DNA of 64,000 nt, from NCBI RefSeq assembly GCF_004959935.1, contig NZ_SMYN01000008.1:352-64351 (forward strand). Reading direction: 5' to 3'. A program made the position numbers and the translations under genes. The DNA comes from Falsirhodobacter xinxiangensis (lineage in GTDB: Bacteria; Pseudomonadota; Alphaproteobacteria; Rhodobacterales; Rhodobacteraceae). The notes below the pieces were generated by a model. It did no database searches and was not told the origin of the DNA. It saw only the letters and a list, made by a program, of their open reading frames with translations. The first letter of the stretch is position 1. Every line of letters begins with the position of its first letter. Positions 51,371 to 59,749 of the stretch are shown here, one piece after another.

Positions 51371-52983
51371 CCGGTCCCGTCCTTCGTTATCGCAATGCCG
51401 GGATCGAGATCGGCGGCCGCAGCCTCGTGCGCGGCGTCGATCTGGAGGTGCACCGGAACGAGATCGTGGCGCTGGTGGGCGAATCCGGGTCCGGCAAGAC
51501 GCTGACCGCGCTGTCCACGCTGGGCCTGTTGCCACCCACGGCGCGGTTCACGGCGGATGAGGCGGTGCTGAACGGGCACGACCTGCGCGGCCTGCGGACC
51601 GAGGGCGACTGGCGTGCCCTGCGCGGGTCCGATGTGGGCATCGTGTTCCAGGAACCGCTGTCGTCGCTGAACCCCGTCCTGACCATCGGCGACCAGATCG
51701 GCGAGGTGCTGCGATACAAGCGCGGCATGCCCCGCCGCCAGCGTCGGACCGAGGCGGCGGACCTGCTTGCGCGGATGCATCTGGCCCGCCCGGCGGAACT
51801 GCTGGACGAATACCCGCACCAGCTTTCGGGCGGGATGCGGCAGCGGGTGATGCTGGCCATCGCCATGGCGGGCGAGCCGTCGCTGCTGGTGGCCGACGAG
51901 CCGACCACCGCGCTGGACAATTCCGTGCAGGCGCAGGTGCTGGAGCTGATCGTGGAGACAGCCGAGCAGACCGGGGTGGGGGTGCTGTTCATCACCCACG
52001 ATCTGTCGGTCGTGGCGCAGGTGGCCGACCGCGTGGCCGTGATGCGCGGCGGCGAGATATTGGAATCCGCGCCGGTGGGCCGCTTGTTCAAGGCCCCCGA
52101 GGATGATTACACCCGCCGCCTGATCCGCCTTGCGCCGAAGGTTCCCGCGGTGATGCGCGATGCGTCGCTTGCCCAGCCCGCACCGCCCGCGCCGAAGCCG
52201 CTGCTGGAATTGCGCGGCATCACCAAACGCTATTCCGCCGGCTGGCGGGGGCAGGGGACGCTGGCGCTGGACAACGTCTCGCTGATGGTGAACGAGGGCG
52301 AGACGCTGGGCCTTGTCGGCGAATCCGGGTCGGGGAAATCCTCGCTGGCGCGGATCGTCACGGGGCTGGCGCGGCCGGACAGCGGCACGGCCCTGTTCGA
52401 CGGGCGCGATCTGTTCGCCAGCACCGACAACAGCGATCTGCAGATGGTGTTTCAGGACCCGTTCTCCTCGCTCAACCCCCGTATGCGGATCGGCGACAGC
52501 ATCGTGGAGCCACTCCGCGCAAGGGGAATGCGGCGCGGGGCGCTGCGGGACCGCGCGGCGGACCTGCTGGAAACGGTGGGGCTGCGATCTGCGATGTTCG
52601 ACCGGCTGCCGCACGAGCTTTCGGGCGGACAGCGCCAGCGTGTCGGCATCGCCCGCGCGTTGAGCGTGAAGCCCCGGCTTCTGATCTGCGACGAGCCTGT
52701 TTCCGCGCTGGACGTGTCGGTTCAGGCCGACATCCTTGCGCTGCTGGAACGGCTGCGGGCGGAATTCCGGCTGACCACGATCTTCATCGCGCACGGGCTG
52801 GACAGCATCTATTCCGTATCCGACCGGGTGGCGGTGATGCAGAAGGGCCGCGTGGTCGAGGAAGGCCCGCGCGATGCGGTCTTCGGCGCCCCGCAGCATG
52901 ACTACACGCGCCGCCTGCTGGGCGCGATCCTCGATTCCGACCCCGACAACAGCCGCTTTCGTCGGCGTGAGGAGACATTATGA
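51367..52983 (+). CDS. Fused DppD-DppF dual ATPase
   Basis: A 538-residue protein with two nucleotide-binding domains in one chain, each with Walker A (GESGSGKT and GESGSGKS), signature (LSGGMRQR and LSGGQRQR) and Walker B (LLVADEP and LLICDEP). The second H-loop reads IAHGLDS rather than SHD-type. Fused Dpp ATPases are common in this importer class. The stop overlaps the monooxygenase start (ATGA). Confidence 0.92.
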   Translation: MTGPVLRYRNAGIEIGGRSLVRGVDLEVHRNEIVALVGESGSGKTLTALSTLGLLPPTARFTADEAVLNGHDLRGLRTEGDWRALRGSDVGIVFQEPLSSLNPVLTIGDQIGEVLRYKRGMPRRQRRTEAADLLARMHLARPAELLDEYPHQLSGGMRQRVMLAIAMAGEPSLLVADEPTTALDNSVQAQVLELIVETAEQTGVGVLFITHDLSVVAQVADRVAVMRGGEILESAPVGRLFKAPEDDYTRRLIRLAPKVPAVMRDASLAQPAPPAPKPLLELRGITKRYSAGWRGQGTLALDNVSLMVNEGETLGLVGESGSGKSSLARIVTGLARPDSGTALFDGRDLFASTDNSDLQMVFQDPFSSLNPRMRIGDSIVEPLRARGMRRGALRDRAADLLETVGLRSAMFDRLPHELSGGQRQRVGIARALSVKPRLLICDEPVSALDVSVQADILALLERLRAEFRLTTIFIAHGLDSIYSVSDRVAVMQKGRVVEEGPRDAVFGAPQHDYTRRLLGAILDSDPDNSRFRRREETL

Positions 52984-54260
52984 GACAGATGCACCTTGGG
53001 CTGTTCCACCTGCCGCTGGGCCGTCATCCCTTCGGCTGGCGAATGCCCGGCGCGGCCGGCCACCCCGAGGATCTGGCCTGGGCTGTCCGCACCGCCCGCA
53101 AGGCCGAGGAAGGGCTGTTCGACGTGTTCTTCCTTGCCGACAGCCTTGTCGGGCCGGTGAAGGGCGAACAGGGCCGCCCCGGCGGGTTCGAGCCGATCAC
53201 CCTTCTGGCCGCCATCGCCGCGACCACCAGCAAGATCGGGCTGGTCACGACCATCTCGACCTCGTTTTCCGAACCGTTCAACGTCGCGCGGATGCTGGCC
53301 TCGATCGACCATATGAGCGGCGGGCGCGTCGGCTGGAACGTGGTCACGTCGCAGTCCAACGTCGCGGCGCAGAATTTTGGGCAGGATTTCCTTGCCGCCC
53401 ATGCCGAACGCTATGCCCGCGCGACGGAATACCTGTCGGTGGTCAAGGCGCTGTGGGCCAGCTGGCAGCCGGGGGCGCTGGCGCTGGATGCCGAACGCGG
53501 CGTGATGGTGGATTACGACAAGGTCCATGCGATCGACCACAAGGGCGAATTCTATTCGGTGCGCGGGCCGCTGAACGTGTCGCGTTCGCCGCAGGGGCAT
53601 CCGGTGATCTTTCAGGCCGGATCGTCCGGCGACGGGATCAAGCTGGCGGGGGGCGCGTCGGATGTCGCCTTCACCGCGCAGGACACCATCGACGAGGCGC
53701 TGGCCTACAAGGCGGATTTGCACGCGGCAGCGGCGGGGCGTGCCGACGGGCACCTGCCGCTGGTGATGCCGGGGGTGATGGTCATCACCGCGAAGACGGG
53801 GCGTGATGCGCGCGAGAAATTCGCGCAGATGCAGGCCAATACCGACATCGCCGCCGGAATCCGCCAGCTTTCGGGCCGGTGGGGATACGATCTGTCCGGC
53901 CACGACCCGGACGGCCCGGTGCCGGAGCCGTCGGCGGTCGTGCATGGCCAAAGCCGGGTGAAGATGCTGATGCAGAAGGCGCGCGAGGAGAACTACTCGC
54001 TGCGCGATCTGGCCGCGCTGGCCATCGCCTCGCACGGGCACCGCATCCTTGTCGGATCGCCGGCCGAGATCGCGGACGATCTGCAACGCTGGTTCGAAAG
54101 CGGGGCTGCGGACGGGTTCAACGTGATCCCGGCCTCGATGCCCGATGGGGTGGATGATTTCGTCGATCTGATCGTGCCGGAGCTTCAGGCGCGCGGGCTG
54201 TTCCGCACCAGCTATGCCGAACATACGCTGCGCGAACGGCTGGGGCTGCCCGCCGTCTAA
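52980..54260 (+). CDS. LLM-class flavin monooxygenase (NtaA/SnaA/DszA type)
   Basis: A 426-residue luciferase-like TIM-barrel oxygenase. LFHLPLGRHPFGWRMP at the start, EEGLFDVFFLADS and HMSGGRVGWNVVTSQ are subgroup hallmarks. These enzymes use FMNH2 from a separate reductase to cleave C-S or C-N bonds (nitrilotriacetate, EDTA, sulfones). Translational coupling to the importer implies that its substrate is the imported compound. No flavin reductase gene is adjacent. Confidence 0.88.
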   Translation: MRQMHLGLFHLPLGRHPFGWRMPGAAGHPEDLAWAVRTARKAEEGLFDVFFLADSLVGPVKGEQGRPGGFEPITLLAAIAATTSKIGLVTTISTSFSEPFNVARMLASIDHMSGGRVGWNVVTSQSNVAAQNFGQDFLAAHAERYARATEYLSVVKALWASWQPGALALDAERGVMVDYDKVHAIDHKGEFYSVRGPLNVSRSPQGHPVIFQAGSSGDGIKLAGGASDVAFTAQDTIDEALAYKADLHAAAAGRADGHLPLVMPGVMVITAKTGRDAREKFAQMQANTDIAAGIRQLSGRWGYDLSGHDPDGPVPEPSAVVHGQSRVKMLMQKAREENYSLRDLAALAIASHGHRILVGSPAEIADDLQRWFESGAADGFNVIPASMPDGVDDFVDLIVPELQARGLFRTSYAEHTLRERLGLPAV

Positions 54261-54559
54261 CGCCGCTTGCGGGTGCCGCCCGGGACGCGCGACAGAAAGC
54301 CGGGCGGGCGGCGTTCGACCCATTGGATGAACGCCGCCAGTCTTGGATGGGTGCGCAGCGCCTCGATGGTGTTGAAGCGGCGGGCGAGGTCCGTCTCGCC
54401 CAGCGCCGCGTGGATTTCCTTGTGGCAGATGTGGTGAAGCAGCACGGTCGGACCCTTTGCGCCACCTTTGGCGCGGGGGATCAGGTGGTGCAGGCTTTGT
54501 GGAACGTCTGGCGGGATGGGCCGCTGGCAGAGGGGGCAGATCGGCGCACCCTCAGGCAA
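54257..54559 (-). CDS. HNH endonuclease-family protein, TTG start
   Basis: A 100-residue HNH protein: CPLCQRPI (zinc Cys pair), SLHHLIPRAKGG and LHHICHKEIHA (HNH core). TTG 54559 overlaps the DUF982 gene end by eight bases and is the only start covering the first Cys pair. Single-domain proteins of this kind are often of unknown nuclease target. Confidence 0.8.
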   Translation of the reverse strand: MPEGAPICPLCQRPIPPDVPQSLHHLIPRAKGGAKGPTVLLHHICHKEIHAALGETDLARRFNTIEALRTHPRLAAFIQWVERRPPGFLSRVPGGTRKRR

Positions 54560-54797
54560 GGCGGAATCCGGCCTCGCGCGCGGCCTCGATGAAGGCCAGC
54601 CGTGCCGCGCCGGGATCGGTCAGGCATTCGCGGGCCGCCCGCGCATAGGCGACGGCTTCGCCATGCTTCGGACCGCGGCGGTCGGGCCAGCGTTTTCCAA
54701 GGCGAAAAAGCGCCTGTTCGACCGTGGTGATGGATTTTGCAGCTCCGTCGGGGCCTTCGATCAAGGTGACGGGATTCCCCCAGTAAGTCTCTATCAT
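54552..54797 (-). CDS. DUF982-family protein
   Basis: An 81-residue protein; ALFRLGKRWPDRRGPKH followed by AARECLTDP is the DUF982 pattern seen widely in Rhizobiales/Rhodobacterales. Function unknown. ATG 54797 overlaps the UDG-type gene stop (ATGA). Confidence 0.78.
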   Translation of the reverse strand: MIETYWGNPVTLIEGPDGAAKSITTVEQALFRLGKRWPDRRGPKHGEAVAYARAARECLTDPGAARLAFIEAAREAGFRLA

Positions 54798-55393
54798 CCG
54801 CAAGATATGGGGGCGGCGGGCGGCGTTTCAAGCAGGTTGCGGACCCGTGCCTGCAGCGCGGGCAGCACCTCTGCCTCGAACCACGGGTTGCGGCGCATCC
54901 ATCCGGTCGAACGCCATGACGGATGCGGCAGCGGCAGGACATCGGGCAGATGGCGACGAAAATCGCGGACCCGTTCGGTCATCACCCCCGGCCCGAGCAC
55001 GTGGTTCTGCGCATGCGATCCGATCAGAAGCGTCAGCCGGATGCCGGTCGCCTGCCGCAACAGCCGGTCACGCCAGATCGGCGCGCATTCGCGGCGGGGC
55101 GGGGCATCGCCGCCTGCCCGCCGTCCGGGATAACACAGCCCCAGGGGCAGGATCGCGAAACCGGACGGATCGTAGAAAACCTCCGGCGTCACGCCCAGCC
55201 ATTCGCGCAACCGGCGGCCCGAGGCGTCGTCGAAGGGGATGCCCGTCGCATGGGCCTTCGTGCCCGGCGCCTGACTGGCGATCAGGATGCGCGCGCCGGG
55301 CGCGATGCTGAGGATCGGGCGGGGGCCAAGTGGCAGGTCCGCACAGCGATGGCAGGCGCGGACCTCCTCCAGCAGCGTTGCAAGGGTTTCCAT
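54794..55393 (-). CDS. Uracil-DNA glycosylase superfamily protein
   Basis: A 199-residue UDG-fold protein. LIASQAPGTKAHATGIPFDD is the active-site loop (family 4/5-like Gly-x-x-Pro region), and LPLPHPSWR near residue 160 is the His-Pro-Ser motif. It lacks an obvious four-Cys Fe-S set (one CHRC pair is near the N-terminus). It opens a three-gene operon with DUF982 and HNH genes. Confidence 0.82.
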   Translation of the reverse strand: METLATLLEEVRACHRCADLPLGPRPILSIAPGARILIASQAPGTKAHATGIPFDDASGRRLREWLGVTPEVFYDPSGFAILPLGLCYPGRRAGGDAPPRRECAPIWRDRLLRQATGIRLTLLIGSHAQNHVLGPGVMTERVRDFRRHLPDVLPLPHPSWRSTGWMRRNPWFEAEVLPALQARVRNLLETPPAAPISCG

Positions 55394-55432
55394 CGCCCTC
55401 AGATGGGGATGACGGGGCGTTGCGGGAAGGGG

Positions 55433-55558
55433 TTATCGCGCCAGCCCGTGCCGCGCGAACGAGGCGGCGACGGTGCCATCGGCCTTCATCGCGTCCACCA
55501 GTTCCGACGCGGATCGCGCCTTCGGGGGCGAGGCCAGCGTCAATCGCGCCGCAGCCTC
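55433..55558 (-). pseudogene. C-terminal remnant of a polar amino-acid binding protein
   Basis: Reading on the minus strand to the TAA at 55435-55433 gives LASPPKARSASELVDAMK then ADGTVAASFARHG, the usual end of family 3 solute-binding proteins. No start or upstream part remains: the frame runs straight into the end of the C39 ABC transporter gene. It is probably the stump left when the bacteriocin-type locus was inserted or when DNA was lost. Confidence 0.5.
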
Positions 55559-57695
55559 AGGCCGTGTGGATCACCTTGCTGGGGCGCTTGGGGATTTCCT
55601 CGACCCGGCCCTCGCCCACACGCAGCCAGCGGCTGGCGCGTTCGATCAGCGCCGGGCGGTGCGCGATCACGATGCGCGTCACGGGCAACGAGGAGATGAG
55701 GTCCGCGATCGCCCGCTCGGTGGATTCGTCCAGATTGGCGGTGCCTTCGTCCAGCAACAACAGGCGCGGCTGGCGGTAGAGGGCGCGAGCCAGCAGCACG
55801 CGCTGGCGCTGCCCGCCGGACAGGGCCGACCCCATGTCGCCCACCAGCGACAGGTATTGCATCGGCATCCGGGCGATATCCTCGTGAACCTGCGCAGCCA
55901 TCGCGGCGGCGGCGACACGCTCCATGTCCATCTCGGGGTCGAAGAAGGCGATGTTGTCGGCGATGCTGCCGGACAGAAGCTGATCGTCCTGCGCCACGAC
56001 GCCGATCTGGCCGCGCCATGCCCGCCACAGTTCCGGCGAGGCGGGCTGGCCGTCCAGCAGGATCTGGCCGGATTCCGCCTGGTGCAGGCCCAGAAGCAGT
56101 TTCGCCAGCGTGGTCTTGCCACCGCCCGACGCGCCGGTGATCGCGACGAAATCCCCCGGCGCGATCGACAGCGACACGTCCTTCAGCACCAAGGGCGAGC
56201 CGGCGCCATAGCGGAAATCCACGCTGCGCAGGTCGATCCCGCCCTTCACGTCGATCATGCGCTGCGGACGCCCCGAAACATGCGCCACGTCGGGCTCTGC
56301 GGTGACGATGTCGCCCAGCCGTTCCAGATGCAGCTTCAGCAGGCGGAACTGCATCACCTCGGCCACCAGCGATTGCGCGCGGTCGCTGAAGGTCTGGCGG
56401 AAGGACAGGAACGCCATCAGCATCCCGACCGAGAAGCCTTCGGCATTCAGGATCATCCGCGCGCCAAGATAGATGACCAGCACCGTCTGGATGCCGATGA
56501 CCACGTTCTGCAGGAACCGCAGCGTGATCTCGTATTTTCCGACCCGGACCGAGGCGTTGATGACCGAGGCGAAACGGTTGCGCCATTTGCCCTCTCGCTC
56601 CGTCTCGCCGCCCATCAGCTTGATCGTGGGCATAGCGCGGACGGTTTCGATCAGGTGCGACTGCTCCGACGCCATCGTGACGATGTTCTCCTCGGTCGCG
56701 GCGCGGGTCGCGGGATAGAAGGCGAAGCCAAGGCCCAGCACCATCAGCAGCGACAGGATCACCACCACCGCCAGCATCGGCGAATAAAGGAACAGCACCC
56801 CCGCCGCGATCACCGCCATCAGCCCGTCCACCATCGCGGAAACCATGCCCCGCGTCAGCGCATCCTGAATGGCGCTGGTGGATTCAATGCGGGACATGAT
56901 GTCGCCCACATGGCGTTTCTCGAAATAGGGCACCGGCAGGCGCATCAGGTGGCGCACGATGTTGCCGACGATCTGAAACGACATCATCGAGCCCAGAAGC
57001 CGCAGCACCCAGTTGCGCAGCGCCTCCAGCGCGGCATGCATCACGGTCAGCGCGCCGAAGCCCAGCGCCAGCACGGTCAGAAGGCTGCCATCGGCCCGCC
57101 CGATCGCCTCGTCCACCACAAGCTGGATGTGGAAGGGCATGGCGAAGGTCGCGATCTGGAACACCAGCGACAGGGCCAGCACCTGAAAGATCGCGCGGCC
57201 CATCCCTTCGGTTTTGGACCAGAGCGAGGTCAGCTTGACCGGGATCTTCGCCTCGGCCTTCTGGAAATGTTCGGCGGGCTGCACCTCCAGCACGACGCCG
57301 GTGAAATGGTTGGCGAATTCCTCCAGCGGCAGGGTGCGTGCGCCGCGGGCGGGGTCGTGGATGACGGCCTGTTTCGCGGTGATGGATTTCAGCACGACGA
57401 AATGGTTCAGGTCCCAATGCAGGATCGCCGGAAGCCGCACGTCCTTCAGGGCCTGAAGCCCGACCCGCAGCGCGCGCGGGGCCAGCGACAACTGTTCTGC
57501 CAGTTGCATCAGGTTGCGCAGCGTCGCCCCGGTCAAGGACAGCGAGAATTGCTGCCGCAGCCCGTTCAGGTCGATGTCATGCCCGTGATACCGCCCGACC
57601 ATCGCCATGCAGGCAAGCCCGCATTCGGCGGATTCGGACGCGCGGATTTCCGGCAGCCGGCGGCGGCCCATGAAGTTCAGCTCGGCAATGCTCAT
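55557..57695 (-). CDS. C39-peptidase-containing ABC exporter (PCAT)
   Basis: A 712-residue bacteriocin-type ABC transporter. The N-terminal C39 peptidase has a complete triad: Cys25 (ESAECGLAC), His98 (DLNHFVVL) and Asp114 (HDPARG). Next comes a six-TM exporter domain, then an ATPase with Walker A GASGGGKT, signature LSGGQRQR and LLLLDEG. Such proteins cleave double-glycine leaders and export the core. It is the last gene of the peptide operon; ATG 57695 overlaps the HlyD stop (ATGA). Confidence 0.92.
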   Translation of the reverse strand: MSIAELNFMGRRRLPEIRASESAECGLACMAMVGRYHGHDIDLNGLRQQFSLSLTGATLRNLMQLAEQLSLAPRALRVGLQALKDVRLPAILHWDLNHFVVLKSITAKQAVIHDPARGARTLPLEEFANHFTGVVLEVQPAEHFQKAEAKIPVKLTSLWSKTEGMGRAIFQVLALSLVFQIATFAMPFHIQLVVDEAIGRADGSLLTVLALGFGALTVMHAALEALRNWVLRLLGSMMSFQIVGNIVRHLMRLPVPYFEKRHVGDIMSRIESTSAIQDALTRGMVSAMVDGLMAVIAAGVLFLYSPMLAVVVILSLLMVLGLGFAFYPATRAATEENIVTMASEQSHLIETVRAMPTIKLMGGETEREGKWRNRFASVINASVRVGKYEITLRFLQNVVIGIQTVLVIYLGARMILNAEGFSVGMLMAFLSFRQTFSDRAQSLVAEVMQFRLLKLHLERLGDIVTAEPDVAHVSGRPQRMIDVKGGIDLRSVDFRYGAGSPLVLKDVSLSIAPGDFVAITGASGGGKTTLAKLLLGLHQAESGQILLDGQPASPELWRAWRGQIGVVAQDDQLLSGSIADNIAFFDPEMDMERVAAAAMAAQVHEDIARMPMQYLSLVGDMGSALSGGQRQRVLLARALYRQPRLLLLDEGTANLDESTERAIADLISSLPVTRIVIAHRPALIERASRWLRVGEGRVEEIPKRPSKVIHTA

Positions 57696-58954
57696 CCCAG
57701 ACGTCCCACTGCATAGATCGGATCGAGCAGCCATTCGACCAGCGTGCGGCGGTCGATCACGATGCTGGCCGACAGAAGCATCCCCGGCTGCACCGGAATG
57801 TCCTGCCCATAGGCGGTGACCGCATCGCGATCCAGTTCGACCTTCACGCGGAACACCGGCTCGTTCACCTCCAGCCCGGGAATGGCGACCTCGGTCGGGG
57901 CAAGGACGGTGCGCGAGACGCTGCGGACAGCGCCCTCGGCCGCGCCGAATTTCTGATAGGGGAAGGCCTGATACATCAACTGCACCTCCTGCCCTTCGGT
58001 GATGAACCCAGCAGAGCGGGAGGGGACGTAGAGTTCCGCCTCCAGCGTCGATCCTTCGGGGGTGACGACGGCCAGCACCTGCTGGGCGGCCACGGTCTGA
58101 CCCCGCGCGACCGGCACGGCGACCACGCGGCCCGCGACGGTCGCGCCCGCGTGATAGGTGTTCTGCACCGCCATTTCCGTCCCCTGCTGGGCCAGCTGCG
58201 CCTGGCTGGCGCGGGCCTGCGCATCGGCGGCGCGGATGGAAATCGGCAGGACATGAAGTTCGGCGTCGATCTGGTCGATCTGGCGTTCCATCGCCATGAC
58301 GCTGGCGCGGATGTCGACCAGTTCCTGTTCGGCGACCAGCACGGCCATCGCGGCTTCCTCGACGCTTTTGGTGCTGGCATATCCGCGCGCGGCAATCGTG
58401 CGGACGCGTTCGGCGTTGGAATGCATCAGGTCCACCCGTTCGGTCATCATCGAAACCCGGCCCCGCGACTGGTCCAGTTCGCGCTGCATCGCGTCGCGCT
58501 GCGACCGCAGGCCCTGCTCCTCGGCGATCAGCTTCTGCCGCTCCGCCTCGGCCGAGGCGCGGACGGCCTCGATCTGGGTGCGAAGCTGCGTCTCCAGCAT
58601 CTGGCCGACATTGCCGGTGTCCAGATCCGAGGACAGGCGCAGTTTCGCCATGGACTGCCCGGCGGCGACGGTGTCGCCCTCGCGGATCGGCAATTCCTCG
58701 ATCACGCCGCCGTTGCGGGCGGTGACGCGGATCAGCCCGCCCTCGGGCACGACCCAGCCCGGCACCGTTTCCATCCGGGCATAGGTGGCGGTGGTGGCGA
58801 AGATCACCGCACCGATGACGATGACGACCGCCAGCGCGATCAGAACCCGCATCCGCATGGACAGCGACAAGAGCACCTCGCCGTCCAGCGCGCGGGACTG
58901 GTATTGCACCGCCTGCTGGCGGAACAGCGGCGTGGGTTTGCGATCGTCGCTCAT
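57692..58954 (-). CDS. HlyD-family periplasmic adaptor
   Basis: A 420-residue membrane-fusion protein: one N-terminal TM (about residues 37-56), lipoyl half-motifs (GGVIEELPIREGDTVAAGQ and AGRVVAVPVARGQTVAAQQ) and a long alpha-hairpin between them. It bridges the C39 exporter to an outer-membrane TolC-type channel that is not encoded here. A strong hairpin (58979-58998) separates it from the precursor genes. Confidence 0.9.
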   Translation of the reverse strand: MSDDRKPTPLFRQQAVQYQSRALDGEVLLSLSMRMRVLIALAVVIVIGAVIFATTATYARMETVPGWVVPEGGLIRVTARNGGVIEELPIREGDTVAAGQSMAKLRLSSDLDTGNVGQMLETQLRTQIEAVRASAEAERQKLIAEEQGLRSQRDAMQRELDQSRGRVSMMTERVDLMHSNAERVRTIAARGYASTKSVEEAAMAVLVAEQELVDIRASVMAMERQIDQIDAELHVLPISIRAADAQARASQAQLAQQGTEMAVQNTYHAGATVAGRVVAVPVARGQTVAAQQVLAVVTPEGSTLEAELYVPSRSAGFITEGQEVQLMYQAFPYQKFGAAEGAVRSVSRTVLAPTEVAIPGLEVNEPVFRVKVELDRDAVTAYGQDIPVQPGMLLSASIVIDRRTLVEWLLDPIYAVGRLG

Positions 58955-58978
58955 GTCCGTGTCCCGTGAAATGGGGAA

Positions 58979-58998
58979 GGGGCGCCCGGTGGCGCCCC
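58979..58998 (-). terminator. Attenuator-like hairpin between precursor and exporter genes
   Basis: GGGGCGCC-CGGT/ACCG-GGCGCCCC, an 8-bp perfect stem with a 4-nt loop in the 50-bp gap before the HlyD gene. On the minus strand it is followed by TTCCCCATTT. It would give more precursor mRNA than exporter mRNA, as in many bacteriocin operons. Confidence 0.6.
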
Positions 58999-59004
58999 GC
59001 CCGG

Positions 59005-59190
59005 TCAGTCGTTGCGGTTGTCGCGTTCCGCCCGGTCCTTGCCGACGCCATAGCCGAAGGCGACACCGCCTGCCGCCGCCCCGGTGAAGACCGCGGCGAT
59101 CCCCCATGCGATGGGCAGCGCGGGCAGCACGCCCCCTGCAACGGCGTCGATGTTTGCGTTGTCCAGTTCGTGAATGGTCATCTCGTTCAT
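59005..59190 (-). CDS. Double-glycine precursor peptide A (61 aa)
   Basis: The leader ends ELDNANIDAVAGG (cleavage after Gly20), followed by a 41-residue core. The core is hydrophobic and glycine-rich with a charged tail, GYGVGKDRAERDN. GAAGGAGA precedes ATG 59190. It is the precursor closest to the export genes. The tail motif recurs in the 46-residue peptide encoded at 59204. Confidence 0.75.
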   Translation of the reverse strand: MNEMTIHELDNANIDAVAGGVLPALPIAWGIAAVFTGAAAGGVAFGYGVGKDRAERDNRND

Positions 59191-59203
59191 CTTGTCGTCT
59201 CCT

Positions 59204-59344
59204 TCAGTTTTCGCGGTTTTCGATCCGAGCGTCCGCGAGGTTGTCGCGCTTGGCGGCATCCGAGCCGACGCCGTAGCCGCCGAACAGGGCGACGAAGAAC
59301 ACCAGCGTCAGCCCCCCTACGGCCACTATCGTTGGCATAGACAT
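59204..59344 (-). CDS. Leaderless small membrane peptide (46 aa), possible immunity protein
   Basis: ATG 59344, with GGAG upstream, encodes 46 residues: one TM segment (residues 5-22) and a tail GYGVGSDAAKRDN that mirrors the end of precursor A. It lacks the ELxxxxIxxVSGG leader. Immunity proteins of membrane-active bacteriocins are often of this size and topology, so that is a reasonable guess; a second unprocessed component is the alternative. Confidence 0.55.
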   Translation of the reverse strand: MSMPTIVAVGGLTLVFFVALFGGYGVGSDAAKRDNLADARIENREN

Positions 59345-59366
59345 CCCAAATCTCCGTGTTTCGCTG

Positions 59367-59573
59367 TCAGTCGCGGTTGGCCCAGTATCCGATGCCGAAC
59401 CCGACGCCTGCGCCGACGGCGGCCGTGCCGGTCACCGCAGCGCCGATCTTGATGGCGGCGACGACGGCGACGGGAATGACCGCGCCCGACACTTCGTCCA
59501 CTTCAAGGCTGTCCAGTTCGATCAGCTCGGCTTCGTTTTCGACCAGTTTCAGTTGGGTGTTTTCGGCAAGCAT
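59367..59573 (-). CDS. Double-glycine-type precursor peptide B (68 aa)
   Basis: A longer leader of 31 residues ends LDSLEVDEVSGA (Gly-Ala instead of Gly-Gly), followed by a 37-residue core, VIPVAVVAAIK onward, that is very hydrophobic with a GxxxG-like GAGVGFGIGY region and ends in NRD. AAAGGAGG precedes ATG 59573. The core looks membrane-active. Confidence 0.72.
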   Translation of the reverse strand: MLAENTQLKLVENEAELIELDSLEVDEVSGAVIPVAVVAAIKIGAAVTGTAAVGAGVGFGIGYWANRD

Positions 59574-59611
59574 GATGCCTCCTTTCAGGTTGTGCCCCGG
59601 ATGGGCGGTCT

Positions 59612-59746
59612 TTATCCGGCGAGCTTCTGGAGCACCCAGAGGATCGGCGGATAAATCGGTGGAATGATCGGCCCCGTCAGCCCGCCCGAGACCGTTTCGA
59701 TCTGTGCGGCGTCCAGTTCGACCAAGGTTGTTTCGTCGTCCCGCAT
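59612..59746 (-). CDS. Double-glycine precursor peptide C (44 aa)
   Basis: The leader VELDAAQIETVSGG (cleavage after Gly22) is followed by a short 22-residue core with PIIPPIYPPILWVLQ, a proline-containing hydrophobic peptide. Below the length at which most gene finders call an ORF. It is separated from precursor D by three bases. Confidence 0.68.
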   Translation of the reverse strand: MRDDETTLVELDAAQIETVSGGLTGPIIPPIYPPILWVLQKLAG

Positions 59747-59749
59747 GGC

